Positions 1-5,202 of a stretch of 14,149 nucleotides of DNA are shown piece by piece. Every line of letters starts with the position of its first letter. The first letter of the stretch is position 1. Origin of the DNA: Candidatus Bathyarchaeota archaeon (GTDB taxonomy: Archaea; Thermoproteota; Bathyarchaeia; Bathyarchaeales; Bathyarchaeaceae); the NCBI GenBank assembly GCA_026967815.1, contig JAPUUO010000015.1:1-14149 (forward strand), in the 5' to 3' direction. The translations under genes were made by a program, and so were the position numbers. Below the pieces are notes generated by a model. It was not told where the DNA came from. It was given only the letters and a program-made list of their open reading frames with translations, and did not search any database.

Positions 1-46
1 TTCTTATTTGAAGATGGCAATCTTTCTGAGTAGCCGCGCGAAGCAA

Positions 47-93
47 TTTGATAGGAGTTCAACATCAGCTCAACATGCTTTCATCCTATCAAA
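47..93. repeat. 10-bp perfect inverted repeat (hairpin)
   Basis: TTTGATAGGA at 47-56 is the exact reverse complement of TCCTATCAAA at 84-93, with a 27-nt loop. The loop holds a short direct repeat, TCAACAT twice. Next to it on the minus strand is a pyrimidine tract, so it may mark the transcription end of the leftward gene or of a gene outside the window. The function is unknown. Confidence 0.5.
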
Positions 94-160
94 AGAAAGG
101 AAAGGGGAGCCTGTCTCTGAGTAGGTCTAAGGTTTCGAAAGCTCTAAATGCAGTCGCGCC

Positions 161-167
161 GCGCGCG
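161..167. repeat. GCGCGCG block 3' of small gene
   Basis: This alternating C/G block sits 25 bp beyond the stop codon of the leftward TIGR04076-type gene and is preceded by a further CGCGCC. It belongs to the set of GCGCGC blocks concentrated between genes in this window. Confidence 0.5.
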
Positions 168-191
168 TAGGAATAAATGCGTGCTCAACAG

Positions 192-458
192 CTATTCTCT
201 AACACGTTGAATTCTGAACACTACCGGATTATCAGGATCTGGGCAAGCATTGAATATTACGTCTCCATCTTCCTCGCTCCACGGGAACTCCACTCCGTAG
301 CGCATAGCGTAGATCTTTGGAAGCAGAGTCATAAGCGCACTGTAACAGATATCACCTTTCACTGACCTACCGTCAAGAATTATCTTATCCCCCACTTTAT
401 GTCCAAACGCACATTTTCCCCTCTGACTCTTCACAGTAACTTCAACAACATATGGCAT
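192..458 (-). CDS. TIGR04076 family small Cys/His protein
   Basis: This is an 88-residue soluble protein of a widespread family with no established function. The recognisable pattern is CxxGHKVGD near the N-terminus (C16, H20), an internal Cys at 38, then EFPW (57-60) and CPDPDNPVVF around C72. The conserved cysteines and histidine suggest metal or cofactor binding, which is inference. I chose the ATG at 458 because GGTGAT lies five bases upstream on the minus strand; an in-frame GTG at 467 would add three residues. A TATA-like ATAAAAAAT lies about 45 bp upstream. The gene is leftward, with 367 bp separating it from the AhpD-like gene behind it, so it is probably transcribed on its own. The family call is from recalled sequence pattern and fits the usual length of about 90 residues. 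Confidence 0.8.
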   Translation of the reverse strand: MPYVVEVTVKSQRGKCAFGHKVGDKIILDGRSVKGDICYSALMTLLPKIYAMRYGVEFPWSEEDGDVIFNACPDPDNPVVFRIQRVRE

Positions 459-501
459 GCAAATCACCAGATCAACTGTAAGTGGACTTTCTGAGTTTAT
501 G

Positions 502-510
502 ATTTTTTAT
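502..510 (-). promoter_or_regulatory. TATA-like box for TIGR04076 gene
   Basis: On the minus strand this reads ATAAAAAAT. With the usual archaeal spacing of about 25 bp, transcription would begin near 480, leaving a leader of about 20 nt that includes the GGTGAT ribosome binding site. Position and composition are the only support. Confidence 0.4.
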
Positions 511-770
511 CTACTTTCCTCTTTGACTGAGATGAGTATTTTCCTATCTCCATTCAACGAAATACCAAAGGAACACCGATATTTCCCTTACGCTCGTTTT
601 TGACGATTCGTTGTGTCATCGCGTGTATGTCTAGATCACGAAGGAATCTTCTCGATTCCCATTTGATCTGCTGTGTCTCTTTACGTTTGCTCCTGAGATA
701 TCCGAGGAAAAAACCTGTATTTTGTCACATAAGAACGCTCTCTATTTCCATTGCGCAGCACGCACACCGT

Positions 771-783
771 GAAAAAGGGGGGG
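771..783 (-). terminator. Pyrimidine-tract terminator after AhpD-like gene
   Basis: On the minus strand the sequence reads seven C followed by five T and then C, about 45 bp past the stop codon of the AhpD-like gene. Archaeal termination commonly uses T-rich or pyrimidine-rich tracts, and no hairpin is needed. The mixed C/T content makes the call tentative. Confidence 0.3.
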
Positions 784-825
784 TGTTAGGCGTCTTCTCA
801 GTCAGGACTGCTTGGCGAACACTCC

Positions 826-1248
826 TTACTTGCCGGACATCGCCTTCTTAAGGTGGTCTCCAATCTGGTGGACTTCTTTCTCAAATGTGTCGTAATCGTA
901 GTGCTGAGCGTGAATCATAGCGCTCCATCTTGAACTGAAGCTTGCGAGGAAAGCAACTTCAGCCAATTCTTCTTCGGTCGCACCGCGAAGCTTCGCGGCT
1001 GATTTATGGAATAGCTGACAGTATGGGCATTTGATGTTAGCTGCGATTGCCAGCCCAATCAACTCCCTATATTTTGCTGGGATCTTAGATTCTCCTAGCA
1101 CGTGCTTCTTGAATAGGGGCCACTCCGCTACCAAGACATCCGCTGGAAGGGCTTTCATAAACCCCGGCACGATTCCCAACGATTTTTCGATGTCCTTTAG
1201 CGTTTCTTCATACTCTTCGTGTCCACGCAGGATAGTAACCTCTTCCAA
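826..1248 (-). CDS. AhpD-like carboxymuconolactone decarboxylase-fold protein
   Basis: This 140-residue protein belongs to the CMD/AhpD alkylhydroperoxidase-like family, mostly helical disulfide proteins in peroxide defence or related redox chemistry. The diagnostic CPYCQLFH sits at 74-81 (C74, C77, H81), preceded by YRELIGLAIA (60-69) with the conserved glutamate. In AhpD the CxxC pair is the redox centre, so thiol-dependent peroxidase activity is plausible, but substrates vary widely. The start is TTG at 1246-1248, supported by a complete GGAGGTGA six bases upstream (1255-1262); the upstream ATG is out of frame. Its promoter shares an operator-like dyad with the thioferritin gene 9 kb away, which supports a role in oxidative stress. 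The codons for AKLRG contain a 16-bp perfect palindrome (983-998). Confidence 0.85.
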   Translation of the reverse strand: MEEVTILRGHEEYEETLKDIEKSLGIVPGFMKALPADVLVAEWPLFKKHVLGESKIPAKYRELIGLAIAANIKCPYCQLFHKSAAKLRGATEEELAEVAFLASFSSRWSAMIHAQHYDYDTFEKEVHQIGDHLKKAMSGK

Positions 1249-1307
1249 ATTCTTTCACCTCCATCTCGGGGTACGCAATTAACTTGGTAGACCTTTGGGC
1301 GCGTGCA

Positions 1308-1338
1308 TTCTTAAATGTGTGTGACTGTGGCACCACAG
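1308..1338 (-). promoter_or_regulatory. AhpD-like promoter with dyad operator
   Basis: On the minus strand, the dyad CTGT-N6-ACAG (1325-1338) is followed by TCACA and, ten bases on, a TATA-like TTTAAGAA (1308-1315). The same arrangement stands upstream of the thioferritin gene at 10625-10655: 14 of the first 19 bases agree and the TTAA core lies at the same offset. On the plus strand the core forms ACTGTGG-CA-CCACAGT, a 7-bp perfect inverted repeat (1324-1339). A dimeric regulator binding just upstream of the TATA box is the natural reading, but no regulator is identified. Confidence 0.55.
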
Positions 1339-1353
1339 TAACATAATCTTAGA

Positions 1354-1361
1354 TGCGCGCA
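1354..1361. repeat. TGCGCGCA palindromic block
   Basis: This perfect 8-bp palindrome lies in the divergent region between the AhpD-like gene and lysyl-tRNA synthetase, about 30 bp ahead of the synthetase TATA box. It is one of the intergenic GCGCGC blocks of the window. Confidence 0.5.
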
Positions 1362-1383
1362 GACCTTACATTTTCGCTCTTCC

Positions 1384-1392
1384 TTTTATAAA
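1384..1392 (+). promoter_or_regulatory. TATA box for lysyl-tRNA synthetase
   Basis: The sequence reads TTTTATAAA. Transcription would be expected near 1412, giving a leader of about 38 nt before the ATG at 1450. The fit is good, but only sequence and spacing support it. Confidence 0.5.
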
Positions 1393-1449
1393 CCACGGAG
1401 AAACTATTTACTTGATGTTTCATTCCATATACTAATCTTGGTTGTTTAC

Positions 1450-3060
1450 ATGACGGACAAAATCATTGGACACGGAACATGGTACGACAAGACCGCGCTT
1501 CGGATTGTTGAGCGAGAGCGGAAGTTGGGCAGACGCTTGGATTTGATACGGACTGAGATGGGTATTGGGATTTCTGGGATTCCGCATGTGGGGCATGTTG
1601 GTGATGCTTCGCGTTCGTATGCGGTTTCTGTTGCTCTGATGGCTCAGGGTTACGGGTCCGAGTTGGTGGCGTTCGCGGATGATAAGGATGGGTTGCGCAA
1701 GGTGCCGGCTGGCTTGCCGAAGTCTTTAGAGAAGTATCTTGGGTTTCCGGTGAGGGAGATTCCGGATCCGTACAACTGTCATGAGAACTTTGCGGAGCAT
1801 ATGAAGCTGCTGTTGGTTGAAGCTTTGGACAAGTGTGGGGTGCAGTATACTGTTGTTTCCGGCGCTGAGATGTACGAGAAGGGACTGCTTGCCAACGAAA
1901 TTAAAACGATTCTAGTGAACGCGAAGAAGGTGGGCAAGATCATTCAGGAAGAGGTTGGTCAAGACAAATATGAAGAAGCCTTACCCTACTTCGCTATTTG
2001 CAGCGAGTGTGGTCGCATCTACACAACCCGGGCGTATGAGTTCTTGCCTGAAGAAGAGAAGGTTCTCTATGCGTGTGAAGGGATGGAGATTAAGGGGCAG
2101 TGGTTTGACGGGTGCGGGCATAAGGGTGAAGCCGACTACCGGAAAGGTGAGGGCAAACTTGTGTGGAAGGTCGAGTTCGCGGCCCGATGGAAAGCGCTGG
2201 ACATTCGGTTTGAGGCGTATGGCAAGGACATCGCTGACTCGGTGAGGGTGAACGACCGAATCTGCCGGGAAATTTTGAATTGGACTCCACCCAGTCATGT
2301 GCAGTACGAGATGTTTTTAGATAAAAGTGGCAAAAAAATCTCGAAATCGGCTGGCAACGTGTTCACGCCCCAAGTGTGGTTCCGTTATGGTTCACCTCAG
2401 TCCCTTGTTTTGCTAATGCTCAAACGGTTTGTTGGCACGCGGTCCCTTTCGGTGGTGGACATCCCGCAGTACATGAGTGAACTCGACGAGCTGGAAGACG
2501 TATTCTTCGGAAAGAAGAAGATAACCGATAAGAAGGAGCATGCTAAGCTCACTGGGCTCTACAAGTATTGCTGGTGGCTGAAGCCGCTTGGCAAACCTCG
2601 CATTCATGTCCCCTACAATCTGCTCGTGTACCTTGTGCGAGTGGCACCGAAAGGCTCAGAAATCAACTACATCACCGAGAAACTGCTGGAATACGGCTAT
2701 CTGAAGGAAGAAAAACTCTCAGATAATCTTTACCAACGAATCGAGTACGCACGCAACTGGGCAAAAGACTTCGTGGAAATAAAGGAAACCGGAATGACTC
2801 TGAGCGATCAAGAGAGGTCTGCAACCAAAACTCTCATCGACGCTCTCCAATCTGAAGCCGATGAAACCCAGATACAAACCGCCATTTTCAGTATCGCACG
2901 AGAGCACGACATCAAGCCCCGCCGATTTTTCAAAACTCTCTACACCATGTTACTCGGAGTTTCCGAAGGTCCACGACTTGGACCTTACATCGTCGCCATG
3001 GGCAGAGAAAACGTGATTGACGCCCTAAACAGAGCCTTGAAGCGTCATAGGGACAAATAG
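1450..3060 (+). CDS. lysS: Lysyl-tRNA synthetase, class I
   Basis: This enzyme charges tRNA-Lys with lysine. The class I form is typical of archaea and a few bacteria. From the ATG at 1450 it is 536 residues. The HIGH-type signature appears as PHVGHVGD (45-52) and the KMSKS-type loop as KKISKS (295-300) followed by AGN. A zinc-finger-like insert starts with CSEC (C184, C187) and includes GCGHKGEA further on. The helical anticodon-binding part fills the C-terminal 200 residues. A TTG at 1438 would add four residues, but the ATG has the more usual family N-terminus and a better distance to the TATA box. The gene is not in an evident operon. Third-position choice changes along the gene: G and T dominate early (many TTG, GTG, CCG), C and A late (many CTC, ATC, CCC). 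Confidence 0.95.
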   Translation: MTDKIIGHGTWYDKTALRIVERERKLGRRLDLIRTEMGIGISGIPHVGHVGDASRSYAVSVALMAQGYGSELVAFADDKDGLRKVPAGLPKSLEKYLGFPVREIPDPYNCHENFAEHMKLLLVEALDKCGVQYTVVSGAEMYEKGLLANEIKTILVNAKKVGKIIQEEVGQDKYEEALPYFAICSECGRIYTTRAYEFLPEEEKVLYACEGMEIKGQWFDGCGHKGEADYRKGEGKLVWKVEFAARWKALDIRFEAYGKDIADSVRVNDRICREILNWTPPSHVQYEMFLDKSGKKISKSAGNVFTPQVWFRYGSPQSLVLLMLKRFVGTRSLSVVDIPQYMSELDELEDVFFGKKKITDKKEHAKLTGLYKYCWWLKPLGKPRIHVPYNLLVYLVRVAPKGSEINYITEKLLEYGYLKEEKLSDNLYQRIEYARNWAKDFVEIKETGMTLSDQERSATKTLIDALQSEADETQIQTAIFSIAREHDIKPRRFFKTLYTMLLGVSEGPRLGPYIVAMGRENVIDALNRALKRHRDK

Positions 3061-3302
3061 CCTCTTCTGTAGTTTCGAAAGGTGCAGAAAAAGAGAAGAT
3101 TGACTAGGCTTTTGTGTTAATGCGTGTGGATTCAGAAAAACGAAAATACCCTCGGTCCAATACATAGAGTCGTAGTCTAGATTGAACACCTACACCAATG
3201 GAAATATCTCGCGCAAAACTCCACTTTTCTACAGAACCGCACCCAAAGATGCGATTATCACACAAGAAGCGTGTCATCAATGCACGCGCCCATCTTGGTT
3301 CA

Positions 3303-3340
3303 GAAGTAGTAGTCCTATAGGCACCACAGACTACTACTTC
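3303..3340. repeat. 12-bp perfect inverted repeat
   Basis: GAAGTAGTAGTC (3303-3314) is the exact reverse complement of GACTACTACTTC (3329-3340), with a 14-nt loop. The arms are built of repeated AGT/ACT triplets. The second hairpin starts 11 nt later. It would be very stable as RNA on either strand. Confidence 0.75.
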
Positions 3341-3351
3341 TAAGCTAGTGT

Positions 3352-3396
3352 TGCGTGTTGTTGTTTTTTCCCTACAGCATTTAACAACAACACGCA
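3352..3396. repeat. 14-bp perfect inverted repeat
   Basis: TGCGTGTTGTTGTT (3352-3365) pairs without mismatch with AACAACAACACGCA (3383-3396) around a 17-nt loop. Again the arms contain a triplet repeat (GTT/AAC). A T-rich ATTTTGTTT follows about 15 nt downstream. Together with the preceding hairpin it makes a two-hairpin unit of about 95 bp. Confidence 0.75.
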
Positions 3397-3456
3397 GACG
3401 CAAGCGTTAGCATTTTGTTTCAATCCTATGCGGTCGTATTAGACTAAAATCCCTCG

Positions 3457-3468
3457 GGTGATATCCCC
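3457..3468. repeat. GGNGATATCNCC motif, isolated copy
   Basis: The sequence is GGTGATATCCCC. It matches the pattern GG-N-GATATC-N-CC found twice more between genes, at 3597-3608 and 12476-12487. Unlike those, it has no GCGCGC block 40 bp before it. Confidence 0.4.
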
Positions 3469-3556
3469 CGTGATTCCAATCTTTGATGTGCTTTTCAGAA
3501 TTTCTGATATACCTTGTAGTACATCGGCAATTCCCAAAGAAAAATGTTGTTGCTGA

Positions 3557-3610
3557 GCGCGCGCTACTTGTCACCTGCAACCTAAGTAGGATTTATGGAG
3601 ATATCTCCAC
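3557..3610. repeat. Dispersed intergenic repeat, copy A
   Basis: The copy begins with GCGCGCGCT, part of the 10-bp palindrome AGCGCGCGCT (3556-3565). It continues through CAACCTAAGTAGG and ends in the 14-bp perfect palindrome TGGAGATATCTCCA (3596-3609). Copy B at 12434-12489 has the same order. From CAACCTA to GATATC the two agree at 26 of 30 aligned positions, with two single-base gaps and two substitutions. That is far beyond chance for intergenic DNA, so the copies share ancestry or function. Confidence 0.7.
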
Positions 3611-3684
3611 TCAAGACTTGAAATAATGTTTTGTCGTTCATAACTCTAAAACCTCTGAAGATTCCATGCTTAAGTGGGAAGGAA

Positions 3685-4029
3685 ATGTCCTCGCCACCCG
3701 AACAGAGACCTGTTCCAAAAGAAAAACTCAGCTTGGACGCTGAACAATTCACTTCTTCGTCAAAGGATTTCCTGAAAAGACTAGGATACAAACGAGATCT
3801 ACGTCCCATAAAAGCAACCTTGGAGGGAGAGAATTACATAATTGAAATGGAATCGAAGAAGAAGACAGCGAAAGTGCAGGTTCACACCAAAACAAACGAG
3901 ATACGAGAATTTGAAATCCAAGAAAAAGTAAGCGAAACAAGCTTTTCAATGAAACACATACTCTTAATTGTAGGCATTTCCGCATCCGTTGTTGGCGTTT
4001 TGGTTTTGAAGTTCATGGGTTTTTTCTAG
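3685..4029 (+). CDS. Small tail-anchored membrane protein, unknown function
   Basis: From the ATG at 3685 this is a 114-residue protein with a polar, Lys/Glu-rich N-terminal part and one hydrophobic segment at the very C-terminus (about residues 89-110, HILLIVGIS onwards), so a tail-anchored topology is likely. The segment KVQVHTKTNEIREFEIQEK resembles the end of a PepSY-type repeat, where a strand pair carries a T/D-G/N-E-I turn; this is a weak likeness. A TTG at 3631 would extend the frame by 18 residues. I prefer 3685 because GGAAGGAA precedes it and the longer N-terminus is unlike the rest. The stop codon is one base from a GCGCGC block, and the next gene is convergent 30 bp away. I do not recognise a function. 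Confidence 0.6.
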   Translation: MSSPPEQRPVPKEKLSLDAEQFTSSSKDFLKRLGYKRDLRPIKATLEGENYIIEMESKKKTAKVQVHTKTNEIREFEIQEKVSETSFSMKHILLIVGISASVVGVLVLKFMGFF

Positions 4030-4030
4030 T

Positions 4031-4036
4031 GCGCGC
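4031..4036. repeat. GCGCGC block between convergent genes
   Basis: The block lies one base after the stop of the tail-anchored protein gene, inside the 30-bp gap between convergent stops. It is one of several such blocks immediately following a stop codon. Confidence 0.5.
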
Positions 4037-4059
4037 CCAGTCAGCCTCGGCTTGATGAT

Positions 4060-4461
4060 TCAACATCTTCTGATTATTGCTTCAAGGGTATCCAAGCGAG
4101 GCCAATGAGGCACCAGGAATAGCATGTCGACCGCTAATGCGGAGATGTTTCCGCGGCCTATCGCTGATGCCACGTCGAGAAGAATGATTGTTGCAGCCAA
4201 TTGAGCTGCCCATTTCTTCTGTTTCCACAGATTATAGCCAGCCAGAATCAGACAGGGGCCAGTGGTATACCAAAACACGAGAGCAAGGACATAGTAAGCT
4301 GGCAGGTCAACGTGCAGAAGCACAGCACCAACACCAGCGATGATCGCCAACAACAACCCAGTGAGCCCGAGAAGAAAAATCACTGTCGCGGCGACCGATA
4401 CAACCAAAGGTCGCCCATCATTTGTCTTATCCGCCATCACCGACGCATCATTGGCTCCCAT
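4060..4461 (-). CDS. Small integral membrane protein, unknown function
   Basis: This 133-residue protein has three or four hydrophobic segments: a long one near residues 19-49 (LVVSVAATVIFLLGLTG onwards) that could be two spans, one around YYVLALVFWYTTGPCLILAG, and one around WAAQLAATIILLDVASAIG. The C-terminus is cytoplasm-like and charged. The chosen ATG at 4461 has GGAG seven bases upstream. A TTG at 4506 would add 15 residues, and an ATG at 4437 would remove eight. A TATA-like element lies near 4530-4540. It neighbours another leftward membrane protein gene, separated by about 150 bp. I recognise no family. Confidence 0.65.
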   Translation of the reverse strand: MGANDASVMADKTNDGRPLVVSVAATVIFLLGLTGLLLAIIAGVGAVLLHVDLPAYYVLALVFWYTTGPCLILAGYNLWKQKKWAAQLAATIILLDVASAIGRGNISALAVDMLFLVPHWPRLDTLEAIIRRC

Positions 4462-4529
4462 GCACATACTCCAACCTGAACTACCTACAGGATCATGACT
4501 CCTCAAATTATTACGGATGGGAAAAATCC

Positions 4530-4540
4530 TATATTAATGA
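4530..4540 (-). promoter_or_regulatory. TATA-like box for membrane protein gene
   Basis: On the minus strand this reads TCATTAATATA. Transcription would begin near 4508, leaving a leader of about 45 nt that carries GGAG ahead of the chosen ATG. Only spacing and composition support it. Confidence 0.35.
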
Positions 4541-4610
4541 AATCTGCACGCGCTTAATTAGTAAGCAGGGCGCAACTTGGATCAAGATTTTCCACCAATG
4601 CAATGATAGT

Positions 4611-5072
4611 CTAAACAAAATGCTGTAATACTGAAAGAGACATGTTCAAAAAATAGGTGACTAAGGTCAAAAAACCCCACTTCTTATCAAACCTAAAAGC
4701 GTATCCGATTAAACCCCAGAGTCCAACGTAGTAAAATAGCACATATGGCCCCACGAGGGCAGTGCTACGAAAATCAAAGTCCAAGATGTAATCAAGTACG
4801 AGTTCAACAATAAAGAAAAGAAAAATCGGAATTAGCAGGTATGTTTCCCACTTGTCCCTCTTATTTCTTCTATTGATGAATGCGATGTACCCTAAACAAA
4901 AACCCATAATCACAGCCACAATGCCAAGAACACCCTCCACCTGTGACAACGCAGAAATCCGAGCTACAAACAAGAAAACCATAATCACGTTAATTAGGTT
5001 CGCCAAGTAAACAACAATCAAATCTGTTCTCTTACAATCACTTTCAAACTTGGACACTAATTTCAAACCCAA
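4611..5072 (-). CDS. Five-span integral membrane protein, unknown function
   Basis: This is a 153-residue hydrophobic protein with five likely membrane segments, near residues 18-43 (LIVVYLANLINVIMVFLFV), 48-66, 78-97, 104-126 and 131-151. A positively charged loop (NRRNKRDKW) follows span 2, suggesting that loop is cytoplasmic. The start is a TTG at 5070-5072; no clear ribosome binding site precedes it, and a transcript from the TATA-like TTTTATATT at 5105-5113 would have a leader of only about 12 nt. A later in-frame TTG or GTG is possible. The gene is divergent from the acetyltransferase gene and shares its AT-rich composition. I do not recognise a family. Confidence 0.65.
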   Translation of the reverse strand: MGLKLVSKFESDCKRTDLIVVYLANLINVIMVFLFVARISALSQVEGVLGIVAVIMGFCLGYIAFINRRNKRDKWETYLLIPIFLFFIVELVLDYILDFDFRSTALVGPYVLFYYVGLWGLIGYAFRFDKKWGFLTLVTYFLNMSLSVLQHFV

Positions 5073-5104
5073 AACACTGCCTTACCCATAAGGTCGTCGC
5101 TTTC

Positions 5105-5113
5105 AATATAAAA
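5105..5113 (-). promoter_or_regulatory. TATA box for five-span membrane protein
   Basis: On the minus strand the sequence is TTTTATATT, about 35 bp ahead of the TTG start. It implies a nearly leaderless transcript. Confidence 0.45.
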
Positions 5114-5140
5114 TTTAATCCAACCCAACCAGACCAACCC

Positions 5141-5160
5141 CATTTAACCATGCGCGCGCG
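5141..5160. repeat. GCGCGCGCG block with shared flank
   Basis: CATTTAACCA followed by TGCGCGCGCG lies about 12 bp ahead of the acetyltransferase TATA box. The first 19 bases match 5878-5896 at 16 positions without gaps, so the likeness extends past the GC block into the flank. Confidence 0.5.
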
Positions 5161-5172
5161 GTCTGCGAGTAA

Positions 5173-5180
5173 TTTATAAA
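5173..5180 (+). promoter_or_regulatory. TATA box for GNAT gene, leaderless transcript
   Basis: TTTATAAA is centred 26 bp before the ATG at 5203, so transcription should begin at or next to the start codon. There is no ribosome binding site before the ATG, which agrees with a leaderless message. Confidence 0.6.
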
Positions 5181-5202
5181 ATAAGAAATCTACTTCATCA
5201 TT

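Larger units (their letters stand above)
1..191. other. Gene-free left edge
   Basis: I see no coding region in this stretch, which lies beyond the 3' end of the leftward gene that follows. It contains a CGCGCG block (35-40), a 10-bp inverted repeat (47-93) and a GCGCGCG block (161-167). On the minus strand, 90-119 is pyrimidine-rich and could end transcription of the leftward gene. Confidence 0.5.
459..825. other. Intergenic region without clear gene
   Basis: No convincing coding sequence was found here. A rightward open frame at 600-851 has no family resemblance, is rich in Arg, Ser and Leu, and overlaps the 3' end of the AhpD-like gene. The stretch holds the probable promoter of the small leftward gene and a pyrimidine tract just past the AhpD-like stop. 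Confidence 0.5.
3061..3684. other. Long intergenic region with hairpins and motifs
   Basis: No credible gene is seen in these 624 bp. A leftward open frame at 3104-3403 is built largely from the arms of two hairpins and looks like chance. AGCCT at 3060-3064 can pair with AGGCT at 3107-3111, followed by a T-rich stretch, a possible end signal for lysyl-tRNA synthetase. The rest holds two long hairpins (3303-3340, 3352-3396), a GATATC-centred motif (3457-3468) and a repeat copy that starts with an AGCGCGCGCT palindrome and ends with a 14-bp palindrome. A structured non-coding RNA is possible but cannot be named. Confidence 0.5.

Noticed and set aside
35..167. GC blocks as parts of a CRISPR array
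   Set aside because: The blocks are irregularly spaced over the whole window, have no constant repeat length and no spacer units.
600..851. Rightward open frame of 83 codons
   Set aside because: It overlaps the 3' end of the AhpD-like gene, is rich in Arg, Ser and Leu in a random-looking order, and lacks a plausible start signal.
1438..1449. TTG start for lysyl-tRNA synthetase
   Set aside because: The ATG at 1450 gives the usual family N-terminus and a normal leader length from the TATA box. The TTG adds only four residues and has no clear binding site.
3104..3403. Leftward open frame of 99 codons
   Set aside because: Its sequence is mostly translated hairpin arms (runs of Val and Thr), with no family likeness, no ribosome binding site and odd composition.
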